Part shown: positions 38,433-46,634 of the stretch, piece after piece
Layout of the letters: each line of letters starts with the position of its first letter
Position numbering within the stretch: position 1 is the first letter of the stretch
Source of the DNA: Leptothermofonsia sp049200465
Lineage (GTDB): Bacteria; Cyanobacteriota; Cyanobacteriia; Leptolyngbyales; Leptolyngbyaceae
Length of the DNA stretch: 64,000 nt
Assembly (NCBI RefSeq): GCF_049200465.1
Contig: NZ_CP120836.1
Location: 2,666,001 to 2,730,000 of the forward strand
Direction: 5' to 3'
The notes under the pieces: generated by a model
What the model was told of the DNA's origin: nothing
Seen by the model: only the letters and a program-made list of their open reading frames with translations
The model's database searches: none
Made by a program: the position numbers and the translations under genes

Positions 38433-39227
38433 TATCCAATGTTCTGATCGTAGTAGACTCTTCTGAGAACAATTCTCAAGCAGATGAATTGGGGTCTTTT
38501 ACAGCTGAGATCGGGATTGCTCTGAAGCAGGCGGTTTTAGCGACATTTCCTCCGGTCACACATGCAGGGAAGCAGCAAGTAAAGGCAGAAAGTCCTGAAG
38601 CGGCTGCTCTTCCTGCTTTTTCAGTTCAGGTCCCCAAAGTTCAGATTGTGATGTTGGCTGATCTGGAAAAACAGCGCAGCTCAATTGTTGCGAGTTTAGA
38701 CAACCTCATCATCTACCCACTGACGCTGAATGCCCCTGACTGGTTGCCGTTTCCGGGGCAAGGGGTTTATTACCAGTGCCGGGATATTGGGAGGTTACGA
38801 AGTCAGGTAGAGGAGTGGGATTACGGGACAGGCTCTGGCAACCTCTGGTTAGCGATCGCCCTAACCGCAAAAGGGCCCCCTCTACGCTGAAGCGATTGGG
38901 CTGAGTTCTCAACAACTGACCCAGACAAAAAGCTCAGTACTGGGTTATATCCAACCCATACACCCGACCGACGAACTGCGAAAGCTCCTTTATGCCCTGG
39001 GATTTAGGCTGCTCCGGTTACTGGCAGCTTCTCCAGCCGTTTATTTAATGCAGTTTGGTATCCAGGCAGAAGCTATCTACTTTGATCGACTAATTCCCTT
39101 TCCCGCAGCACTGGCGAGCACCAGCCTTGGTGTTCAGCTCCCTGACCTGTTTACCTGCTACTGGTACTGCATTACAGGGAAAACTATCCATGACTTAATT
39201 ATTCAGATTACCCCACCAGAACCATAG
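38429..39227 (+). CDS. Conserved hypothetical protein, one frameshift
   Basis: About 265 residues after joining two frames near 38873 (a run of five C where four restores GPLYAEAIGLSSQQL). The N-terminal part is VLIVVDSSENNSQAD and later IVASLDNLIIYPLTLNAPDW. The C-terminal part is GYIQPIHPTDELRKLLYALG, LMQFGIQAEAIYFDRLIPFP and LFTCYWYCITG. I cannot name the family. It forms an operon with the two genes before it (4-bp overlap). Confidence 0.65.
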
Positions 39228-39316
39228 CCATAGCTACCAGGTTTAGGACAGGGTGGAGGACCCTGGCTGGGGGCTGCGCCCCCACACCTCTTTAAAATCA
39301 ATGTCCTAAGCGACCT
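39223..39316 (+). repeat. MITE family A variant
   Basis: Begins CATAGCTACCAGGTTTAGGA just at the preceding stop codon and ends AATGTCCTAAGCGACC, with a GGGGGCTGCGCCCCC hairpin. It is the same type as 15204-15289. Confidence 0.6.
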
Positions 39317-39321
39317 TGAAA

Positions 39322-39852
39322 TCAGGAAATGGTGATGACCCAGGTGCCCAGATAACGAAGCAAGGGCACGTCTCCTGGGGAGAGAACCTGGCAGTTGAAG
39401 TAGAACATACCACCAAAGCTGGGGTTACGGACGTTGGAAAGCTGGATTTCTACCTTGCTGCCTGCGGGGACGGGTTCAACCGGGAAAATTTCGATCAAAT
39501 TGTTTTCTTTGTTCCAGTTGACTTCCTGTAGGGGAATGGATTTGTCCTGGACAATGACTTCGACATCCTTGGGATCGAATTCACCCTTGTAATAGTCAGG
39601 ATAGGAGATGGCAAACTGAGCGACAGCCAGTTTCATTTTTTTCGCTGGAATTCTCAGACGGTAGCGATCCCATCCGCCTGCCCTGCCGCCATAGTCGAGG
39701 CGAAAGCTGAGGTTATCTTCACCTTTGACGCCACCCCAAAGAGTGAGTCCAGGTAGACCCTGGGCAAAACTGAAGGCAGGAATCCCTGCAACCAAAAAAC
39801 CTGCGATCGCCAGGCCAGACAGGGCACGTTGCAAACAAGATTTAGAAGACAT
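39322..39852 (-). CDS. DUF2808 secreted protein
   Basis: 176 residues. The signal peptide is LSGLAIAGFLVAGIPAFSFA, with cleavage after FAQ or nearby. The mature part has GGRAGGWDRYRLRIPAKKMK, LAVAQFAISYPDYYKGEFDP, VEVIVQDK and VEIQLSNVRNPSFGGMFYFN, the DUF2808 pattern found in many cyanobacteria. It is periplasmic or extracellular; the role is unknown. Confidence 0.85.
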   Translation of the reverse strand: MSSKSCLQRALSGLAIAGFLVAGIPAFSFAQGLPGLTLWGGVKGEDNLSFRLDYGGRAGGWDRYRLRIPAKKMKLAVAQFAISYPDYYKGEFDPKDVEVIVQDKSIPLQEVNWNKENNLIEIFPVEPVPAGSKVEIQLSNVRNPSFGGMFYFNCQVLSPGDVPLLRYLGTWVITIS

Positions 39853-39907
39853 AGGTTACTTACTCAAATGAGCAGAGTTGAATCAGTGAGATAGGGAATG
39901 GAATGTA

Positions 39908-40026
39908 TAAGTAGTAGACGCAATTAAATTAAGGATAATTTCGGGAGTAGAGGGGGTGAAACCCCCTGCCTGGGTGCTGCGCCCCCACTCCTTCCCCTTT
40001 ACCAATTAATTATGACTACCTACTTA
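39908..40026 (+). repeat. MITE family B, copy 3
   Basis: TAAGTAGTAGACGCAATTAA to TATGACTACCTACTTA, about 119 bp. It occupies part of the 480-bp gap between the DUF2808 gene and pntA. The rest of that gap (39853-39907 and 40027-40336) shows no gene and should contain both promoters. Confidence 0.85.
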
Positions 40027-40336
40027 TGGATGTATCAAGATTTTGACGGGTGATCTCACCTATGCTCATGATACCGGGGTGCTAAACGATTTGGGGAGTA
40101 AAAAAGTTCCCCGAAGTGTTTGATAGCAGTCAATAAGCTGCAGGATTTAAATGTTTATGAACTTTTTTTATTTCTATTCATGAAATCGATAAGTCCGAAT
40201 CATAAGACAACGTTAAAGATATAAATCGTTGAATCAGGATCGTCCTAGGATTCAGACAGTTTTTCGGTATATCCACCCCTGTTTGGGTGCGAATCTTCGA
40301 TTTATTGAGTACATTGAGTACGGGTTGGAAGCGCCC

Positions 40337-41965
40337 ATGACGACTGTGATTGAAAAAGGGATTGAAGAAAAAGAGCAGCCTCTGGCTGAGCCAAAGGTGC
40401 GTAAGACCATTGGAATTCCGAAGGAAGTTTACCCGAACGAGTGTCGTGTAGCAGCGACACCAGACACTGCCAGGATTTTACAAAAGATGGGGTTTGAGGT
40501 TCTGGTTGAAAGTGGTGCAGGGCAGGCAGCCAACTTTGCTGATAGCGCCTACGAAGGAGTGGGTTGCCGTATTATTCCAGATACTCAGACCCTCTGGCGT
40601 TCCTCAGATATTGTCCTCAAGGTGCGTCCACCCCAGATGCATCCTACCTTAGAGCAGCATGAGGTTGATTTGCTCTCCGAGGGAGGGACGTTAATTAGCT
40701 TTATCTACCCGGCTCAAAATACCGATTTGCTGAATCGTCTTGCAAGCCGCAAAGCAACGGTTTTAGCGATGGATACGATTCCCCGCATCAGCCGGGCTCA
40801 AAAACTGGATGCCCTCAGCTCAATGGCAAACATTGCAGGCTACCGGGCTGTAATTGAGGCTGCCAACCACTTTGGCCGATTCTTCACTGGACAGATTACG
40901 GCGGCTGGCAAGGTGCCTCCGGCGAAGGTGTTGATTATCGGTGCCGGAGTTGCTGGGCTGGCAGCCATTGGTACTGCCAGGGGATTGGGGGCGATCGTTC
41001 GCGCCTTTGACACTCGCCCCGTTGTTAAAGAACAGGTACAAAGCCTGGGAGCAGAATTCCTGGAACTCAATTTTGAAGAAGATGGTACCGGGCAGGGGGG
41101 CTATGCCAAAGTGATGAGTCCTGAGTTCATCAAGGCAGAGATGGAGCTGTTTGCAGGCCAGGCAAAGGATGTGGACATTATCATCACGACAGCGTTAATT
41201 CCCGGTAAGAAAGCGCCGTTGCTGATTACCCGTGAGATGGTCGAGAGCATGAAAGAAGGCTCTGTGATTGTGGATATGGCTGCGGAGCAGGGCGGTAATT
41301 GCGAAGTCACGCGGCCCAACGAGGTTTACCAGTACAAAGGCGTCACCATTATTGGGTTAACTGACCTGCCCAGTCGGATGGCGAACCAGGCCAGCCAGCT
41401 CTATGGCAAGAACCTGTGCTATCTGCTGGAAGATATGGGCGGAGCCGAACACTATAAAGTCGATCTGGAGGACGAAGTCATTCGGGGTGCCCTGGTGCTT
41501 CACAACGGTGAGATTACCTACCCCCCACCCAAACCAGCTGCCCCACCTGAAGCCCCCAAACCAGCCCCATTACCTGCTGCGGTGGCTGAACAGCCCACTG
41601 AGCAGCAGCCCAAGTCTTCCAATCTAGACACTGGCATGATTGGGATGATTCTGGCGGGTGTGGCACTATTTGCTGTAGGTTCCGTTGCGCCTCCCTCCTT
41701 CCTGACCCACTTCACAGTCTTTGTACTCGCCTGCTTTGTGGGCTATCAGGTGATCTGGAATGTCACTCCAGCGTTGCACACCCCCTTGATGAGCGTCACC
41801 AATGCCATCAGCGGCATTATCATTCTGGGGGGAATGCTACAAATTTCTGGCCCACCGACTTCGGCAACCACCATTCTAGGAGCGATCGCCATTCTCATTG
41901 GTACTATTAACATCTCTGGCGGTTTTCTGGTGACCCAGCGTATGTTGAAAATGTTTCAGAAGTAA
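40337..41965 (+). CDS. pntA: NAD(P) transhydrogenase subunit alpha
   Basis: About 542 residues from ATG 40337 (MTTVIEKGIEEKEQ). The proton-translocating transhydrogenase couples NADH/NADP exchange to proton flow. The NAD-binding domain has GIPKEVYPNECRVAATPDTA, VLIIGAGVAGLAAIGTARGL and VIVDMAAEQGGNCEVTRPNE. A Pro/Ala-rich linker (420-455) joins it to the membrane part with four helices (GMIGMILAGVALFAVGSVAP onward). It is the single-chain alpha form, unlike species that split it into two genes. pntB follows 237 bp downstream across a low-complexity tract. Confidence 0.95.
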   Translation: MTTVIEKGIEEKEQPLAEPKVRKTIGIPKEVYPNECRVAATPDTARILQKMGFEVLVESGAGQAANFADSAYEGVGCRIIPDTQTLWRSSDIVLKVRPPQMHPTLEQHEVDLLSEGGTLISFIYPAQNTDLLNRLASRKATVLAMDTIPRISRAQKLDALSSMANIAGYRAVIEAANHFGRFFTGQITAAGKVPPAKVLIIGAGVAGLAAIGTARGLGAIVRAFDTRPVVKEQVQSLGAEFLELNFEEDGTGQGGYAKVMSPEFIKAEMELFAGQAKDVDIIITTALIPGKKAPLLITREMVESMKEGSVIVDMAAEQGGNCEVTRPNEVYQYKGVTIIGLTDLPSRMANQASQLYGKNLCYLLEDMGGAEHYKVDLEDEVIRGALVLHNGEITYPPPKPAAPPEAPKPAPLPAAVAEQPTEQQPKSSNLDTGMIGMILAGVALFAVGSVAPPSFLTHFTVFVLACFVGYQVIWNVTPALHTPLMSVTNAISGIIILGGMLQISGPPTSATTILGAIAILIGTINISGGFLVTQRMLKMFQK

Positions 41966-41974
41966 GGAATAACG

Positions 41975-42195
41975 GGTGGCGAGCCGGGAGTCAGGAGTCA
42001 GAAGCCAGGAGTTAGAAGCCAGAAGGGTAAAGGGGTAGATGAGTGAGAGGGTAGGGGCTATCACTCCCTCACCTCCTACTCTTCTCTAACAACTAACAAC
42101 CAACAACTGACCATCACCCTATTACCCCATCACCCTATCACTCATCCACCCATCTACTCCTCCCCTCTCATTAACAACTAATAACCAACAACTAA
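41975..42195. repeat. Low-complexity tract between pntA and pntB
   Basis: GGAGTCAGGAGTCAGAAGCC units followed by repeated ACAACTAACAACCAACAAC and CCCCATCACCCTATCACTC units. Related tracts occur at 16790, 17780, 21895, 25260, 36770 and 56885. Such tracts are typical of cyanobacterial intergenic DNA. Confidence 0.65.
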
Positions 42196-42202
42196 CACAA
42201 CC

Positions 42203-43618
42203 ATGTCCAACAATCTCCTCACGGTTGCTTACATCGCAGCGAGTGTTCTTTTTATCCTCAGCCTGGGAGGGCTTTCAAATCAGGAAACGGCTCGCCGGGG
42301 TAATGTTTTTGGCATCATTGGGATGATAATTGCTTTCCTGGCGACTGCGATTGGGAGTGTAACCGCATATGGGTTGCTGGCCGGTGTAATTCTGCCAGGA
42401 GCCATTATTGGAGCGACCATTGCTTCTCGTGTAGCGATGACTTCGATGCCGGAGTTAGTTGCCATTTTGCACAGTTTTGTGGGTTTGGCGGCAGTGCTAG
42501 TAGGTTTTGCTAATTATCTGAACCCGGATGCTTCCCTGACCGGAGTTGAGGCAACAATTCACGAAATTGAAATCTATGTGGGGGTCTTTATTGGTGCAGT
42601 CACTTTCACGGGCTCGGTGATTGCGTTTGGTAAGTTGCGCGGTTTAATTGCCAGTAAACCTTTGATGCTGCCCGCTCGCCATTTTCTAAATCTGGCAATG
42701 TTAGTGGCGTGTGTCTGGCTGGGGTATGAGTTTATGGGCGGCGAGTTGTTAACAGGGCTACAATCGCTGCTGATTATGAGCACGATCGCGGGTCTGTTGG
42801 GCATCCATCTGGTGATGGCGATCGGCGGTGCAGATATGCCCGTGGTTATCTCCATGCTTAATAGCTATTCTGGCTGGGCGGCGGCAGCAGCAGGTTTTAT
42901 GCTATCCAACGACCTGCTGATTATTACCGGAGCACTGGTTGGGAGCAGTGGGGCAATCCTGAGCTACATCATGTGCAAGGCAATGAATCGCTCCTTCATC
43001 AGCGTGATTATGGGGGGCTTTGGGGCTGGCACCTCAACGGCAAGCACGAGCAGCCAACCGGCGGGTGAGGTGACACCCACAACGGTTGAAGAGACAGCGG
43101 AATTGTTAAAGAAGGCGAAAAGTGTGATTATCGTCCCCGGTTATGGCATGGCCGTTGCCCAGGCTCAGTATCCCATTTCGGAGATTGCCCGGCATCTGCG
43201 CGATCGCGGCGTCAACGTTCGCTTCGGGATTCACCCGGTTGCAGGCCGAATGCCGGGTCATATGAATGTCCTTCTGGCAGAGGCCAGCGTGCCTTATGAC
43301 ATTGTGCTGGAAATGGAGGAAATCAATGATGATTTTCCTAAAACCGATGTGGCCCTGGTCGTGGGAGCCAATGACACTGTAAACTCCAGTGCTTTAGAAG
43401 ATCCCAACAGTCCCATCGCGGGCATGCCCGTGCTGGAAGTTTGGAAGGCAAAGACGGTTGTGATCATGAAGCGCGGTATGGCAAGCGGCTATGCAGGGGT
43501 AGACAATCCTGTTTTCTACAAAGAAAACACCCGCATGCTGTTTGGTGATGCTCGCAAGAATGTGGATGCCATCTTAGGTGCCCTTAGCATGAAGGAGCTT
43601 GCTGCCTCCCGCTCCTAA
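42203..43618 (+). CDS. pntB: NAD(P) transhydrogenase subunit beta
   Basis: 471 residues. The N-terminal half has eight or nine membrane helices (VAYIAASVLFILSLGGLSNQ onward; LVAILHSFVGLAAVLVGFAN). The C-terminal NADP-binding domain has VIIVPGYGMAVAQAQYPISE, HPVAGRMPGHMNVLLAEA, DVALVVGANDTVNSSALEDP and KRGMASGYAGVDNPVFY. It is complete and ends 35 bp before MITE copy 5 at the border of the right integron arm. Confidence 0.96.
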   Translation: MSNNLLTVAYIAASVLFILSLGGLSNQETARRGNVFGIIGMIIAFLATAIGSVTAYGLLAGVILPGAIIGATIASRVAMTSMPELVAILHSFVGLAAVLVGFANYLNPDASLTGVEATIHEIEIYVGVFIGAVTFTGSVIAFGKLRGLIASKPLMLPARHFLNLAMLVACVWLGYEFMGGELLTGLQSLLIMSTIAGLLGIHLVMAIGGADMPVVISMLNSYSGWAAAAAGFMLSNDLLIITGALVGSSGAILSYIMCKAMNRSFISVIMGGFGAGTSTASTSSQPAGEVTPTTVEETAELLKKAKSVIIVPGYGMAVAQAQYPISEIARHLRDRGVNVRFGIHPVAGRMPGHMNVLLAEASVPYDIVLEMEEINDDFPKTDVALVVGANDTVNSSALEDPNSPIAGMPVLEVWKAKTVVIMKRGMASGYAGVDNPVFYKENTRMLFGDARKNVDAILGALSMKELAASRS

Positions 43619-43653
43619 GCTTTAGACCGGTGGGTGAAAAAAGCTTTAGATTT

Positions 43654-43766
43654 TATAGCGGTAGTCATTATGGTTAGGACGGAGTGCGGGGGTAGACCCC
43701 CTGGCTGGGGGCGAAACCTCCTCTCTCTCTAATTCCAATGTCCTAACGCACCCGCATAGAGCTATA
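43654..43766 (-). repeat. MITE family A, copy 5 (splits intI)
   Basis: Inverted relative to copy 1 and inserted at exactly the same base of the same intI stub, so the MITE insertion predates the duplication of the platform. Confidence 0.85.
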
Positions 43767-43768
43767 AC

Positions 43769-43819
43769 TCACAGAGTATCGCGCACTTGGTCAAGCAGCT
43801 TTCGAGGACGTGGTTCCAT
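43769..43819 (-). pseudogene. intI: Integron integrase 5' stub, right copy
   Basis: The minus strand from ATG 43819 reads MEPRPRKLLDQVRDTL and then a TGA stop (CGA in the left copy). It is otherwise the same stub as at 10436 and is cut by a MITE at the same position. It diverges from the right cassette array. Confidence 0.8.
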
Positions 43820-44047
43820 CGGCAGAAGAGTACCGTAGTATAAAAAGTGTAGTAACAGTATATCTGTTCTACTGAGTTGCTAAGATAGATACACAGAATT
43901 TTGCTGTATATCCAGCCTATTTGAGGGAGATATCCAGCAAGGCTGCTGTTGATCTACCAGTTTTTGGGAAATATACAGTAGGCAATCTGTTTATTTACCC
44001 TATAGGGGGAGATATACTGATAAAGTTTGTATAATAAATTGTTATGC
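43820..44047 (+). other. attI: attI-like integron platform with candidate Pc promoter, right copy
   Basis: About 96 percent identical by eye to the reverse complement of the left platform. Similarity ends at GTTATG (44041-44046), where cassette R1 begins. TATAAT at 44030-44035 is a perfect -10 box pointing into the array (the left copy has CATAAT), though a matching -35 box is weak. Spaced GATATCC/GATATAC/ATATACAG motifs may be integrase sites. Confidence 0.8.
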
Positions 44048-44083
44048 CGCTTGACCACCATTTCCGCTGAACGAGGAGCCTGA

Positions 44084-46624
44084 GTGTCCGAGAAGGAAGC
44101 CACAGCCCGAATCAAGATCAACAAGCTGCTCGAAGCAGCGGGCTGGCGCTTCTTCCCTGACGGCAGCGGCCCGGCCAACATCCGCCTCGAGCCGACGGTG
44201 GCCATCAAGCCCGCCGACCTCGACTCCCTCGGCGAGAACTTCGAGAAGGCCGCGCGCGGGTTCGTCGACTTCCTCCTGCTCGACGCCCGCGGCTTTCCGC
44301 TGATCGTCCTGGAAGCCAAAGCCGAAGACAATAACCCGCTCGTCGGCAAGGAGCAGGCCCGCAAGTACGCCCGATCGCAGAACTGCCGCTTCGTCATCCT
44401 CTCCAACGGCAACCTGCACTACTTCTGGGACCTGGAACGCGGGAATCCCTACGTCATCACTTCGTTCCCGACGCCGGATTCGGTAACCGGCTACAAGCAG
44501 GTCTCGCCGAATCCGCAGCGCCTGATCGACGAACACGTCGCCGACGACTACATCGTCCTGACGCAGCGCCCGAACTACCAGTCCGAGGCCGGGTGGAAGA
44601 ACGAGGCGGAGCGCCCCGCCTACATCCAGGCCAACAAGTTGCGCTTCCTGCGCCCCTACCAGCTCAAAGCCATCCACCAACTCCAGGCCGCCGTGCGGGA
44701 CGGCAAGGACCGCTTCCTGTTCGAGATGGCGACGGGCACCGGCAAGACGCTCACCGCCGCCGCGGTGGTGAAGCTCTTCCTGCGCACCGGCAACGCCCGA
44801 CGCGTGCTCTTCCTGGTGGACCGTCTCGAACTGGAAGACCAGGCCAAGAAGGCGTTTGCGGCGCTGTTGGCGGCCGACTTCCAGACCGTGATCTACAAGG
44901 AGAACCGCGACGACTGGCGCCGCGCCGAAATCGTGGTCACCACGGTGCAGTCGCTGCTTTTCAACAACAAATACCAGCGCCTCTTTTCGCCGACGGACTT
45001 CGACCTCGTGATCTCGGACGAGGCCCACCGCTCCATCGGCGGCAACGCCCGCGCGGTGTTCGACTACTTCATCGGCTACAAGCTGGGCCTGACCGCCACG
45101 CCCCGGGACTACCTGCGGCGCTTCGACGCCAGCAACCCCGGCGCCCGCGACCCGCGCGAGGCCGAGCGCCGCCTGCTTCTGGACACCTACCGCACCTTCG
45201 GCTGCGAGAGCGGCCAGCCGACCTTCCGCTATTCCCTGCTCGACGGCGTGAAAGACGGCTACCTGATCAACCCGACCGTGGTGGACGCTCGCACGGAAGT
45301 CACCACGCAGCTGCTCTCCGATGAGGGCTTCATCGTCTCGTTCAACGACGACACCGGCGAGGACCAGCAGGAGGCCTTCAAACAGCGCGAGTTCGAGAAA
45401 CGATTCTTCTCCGACGCCACCAACGCCGTCTTCTGTAAGACTTTCCTCGAGAACGCCCTGCGCGACCCGGTCAGCGGCGAAATCGGCAAGTCCATCGTCT
45501 TCGCGGTCAGCCAGAACCACGCCGCCAAGCTGGCGCAGATGTTCAACCAGATCGCCGACCGCATGTTTCCCGGCAAGTACCAGTCCGACTTTGCCGTGCA
45601 GGTCACCTCGCAGGTGCCCGACGCCCAGCAGTTTGCGGTCAACTTCGCCAACAACAATCTGATGGGTTCCGGCAACTTCATCCCGGCCTACAAGACCAGC
45701 AAGGCGCGCGTCTGCGTCACCGTCGGCATGATGACCACAGGCTACGACTGCACCGACATCCTCAACCTTGGCCTGTTCCGCCCGATCTTCTCGCCGACCG
45801 ACTTCATCCAGATCAAGGGGCGCGGCACGCGCAAGCACGACTTCCGCGAGCAGGCCTTTGACGACGCGCTGCGCGAAAGCATTGCCCAGCCGCACAAGAC
45901 CGCCTTCAAGCTCTTCGACTTCTTCGCCAACTGCGAGTACTTCGAGACCGAGTTCAACTACGACCAGGTGCTGAAGCTCCCGCGCCCAACGGGCAAGCCG
46001 CGCGACGAAGGCGGCGGCACCGGGCCGGTCGTGTACGAGGGCACCTACGAGCACCTCGGCGCCGACATTCTCGCCTCGGTGCAAGAAGAGACCATCGGCT
46101 ACGAAGGTATGAAAATAGACCGGATGTTCTTTGAGCGCTTTGAGGAGACCGTGCGCGAAGACCCGGTCATCGTCGCTGCGGTTGAGGCCGGCCAGTGGGA
46201 CCGGGTCATCGACTACGTCAACCGCGAGGTCTTCGACAAGCCCGAGGAGTACTACAACCTCGACAAGCTGCGCAAAGCCGCCGCCGTGGACCGGCGCATC
46301 ACCCTGCGCGAGATCCTGGAGAAGGTCTTCGGCCTCATCCCGCGCTTCAAGAGCAAGGACGAGCTGCTGGAAGAGGAGTTCGCCAAGTTCGTTGCTGACC
46401 ACGTGCCCGAGCCGCCGTCGGCCATCCCGGCGATCAAGCACTACTTCAAGGCCTACGTCACCAGCGGGCGCGTGCGCGACATCATTGATCACCGCCAGTT
46501 CACCGACTTAGCCACCAACCCCATGTTCTCGCTCGGCGACTTCAGCGCCGTACCCAAGCCCTTCCGCACCCTCGTTCCTGAGTATGTCAAGGATTACGTC
46601 TCCTTGAACCAGTTCGCCGCCTGA
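44084..46624 (+). CDS. hsdR: Type I restriction enzyme subunit R
   Basis: 846 residues from GTG 44084, with GAGGAG upstream. The N-terminal nuclease site is D62 in FVDFLLLD and E77-x-K79 in LIVLEAKAE. The motor domain has FEMATGTGKTLTAAAVV (Walker A, 215-222), LVISDEAHRSIGG (DEAH box), the domain 2 motifs SIVFAVSQNHAAKLAQMF and VGMMTTGYDCTDILNLGLF, and QIKGRGTRKHDF. It translocates and cuts unmodified DNA as part of the R2M2S complex. The length fits the EcoEI/EcoAI type rather than EcoKI. It is separated from hsdM by 10 bp. It is GC-rich, unlike its host. Confidence 0.95.
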   Translation: MSEKEATARIKINKLLEAAGWRFFPDGSGPANIRLEPTVAIKPADLDSLGENFEKAARGFVDFLLLDARGFPLIVLEAKAEDNNPLVGKEQARKYARSQNCRFVILSNGNLHYFWDLERGNPYVITSFPTPDSVTGYKQVSPNPQRLIDEHVADDYIVLTQRPNYQSEAGWKNEAERPAYIQANKLRFLRPYQLKAIHQLQAAVRDGKDRFLFEMATGTGKTLTAAAVVKLFLRTGNARRVLFLVDRLELEDQAKKAFAALLAADFQTVIYKENRDDWRRAEIVVTTVQSLLFNNKYQRLFSPTDFDLVISDEAHRSIGGNARAVFDYFIGYKLGLTATPRDYLRRFDASNPGARDPREAERRLLLDTYRTFGCESGQPTFRYSLLDGVKDGYLINPTVVDARTEVTTQLLSDEGFIVSFNDDTGEDQQEAFKQREFEKRFFSDATNAVFCKTFLENALRDPVSGEIGKSIVFAVSQNHAAKLAQMFNQIADRMFPGKYQSDFAVQVTSQVPDAQQFAVNFANNNLMGSGNFIPAYKTSKARVCVTVGMMTTGYDCTDILNLGLFRPIFSPTDFIQIKGRGTRKHDFREQAFDDALRESIAQPHKTAFKLFDFFANCEYFETEFNYDQVLKLPRPTGKPRDEGGGTGPVVYEGTYEHLGADILASVQEETIGYEGMKIDRMFFERFEETVREDPVIVAAVEAGQWDRVIDYVNREVFDKPEEYYNLDKLRKAAAVDRRITLREILEKVFGLIPRFKSKDELLEEEFAKFVADHVPEPPSAIPAIKHYFKAYVTSGRVRDIIDHRQFTDLATNPMFSLGDFSAVPKPFRTLVPEYVKDYVSLNQFAA

Positions 46625-46634
46625 AGGAGACCCC

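Noticed and set aside
44042..46492. An 816-codon open frame on the minus strand opposite hsdR
   Set aside because: It is a by-product of high GC content. It is rich in Val, Gly, Glu and Arg with no domain, while the plus-strand frame has every HsdR motif. The same applies to minus-strand frames at 46848-47798 and 48849-49856.
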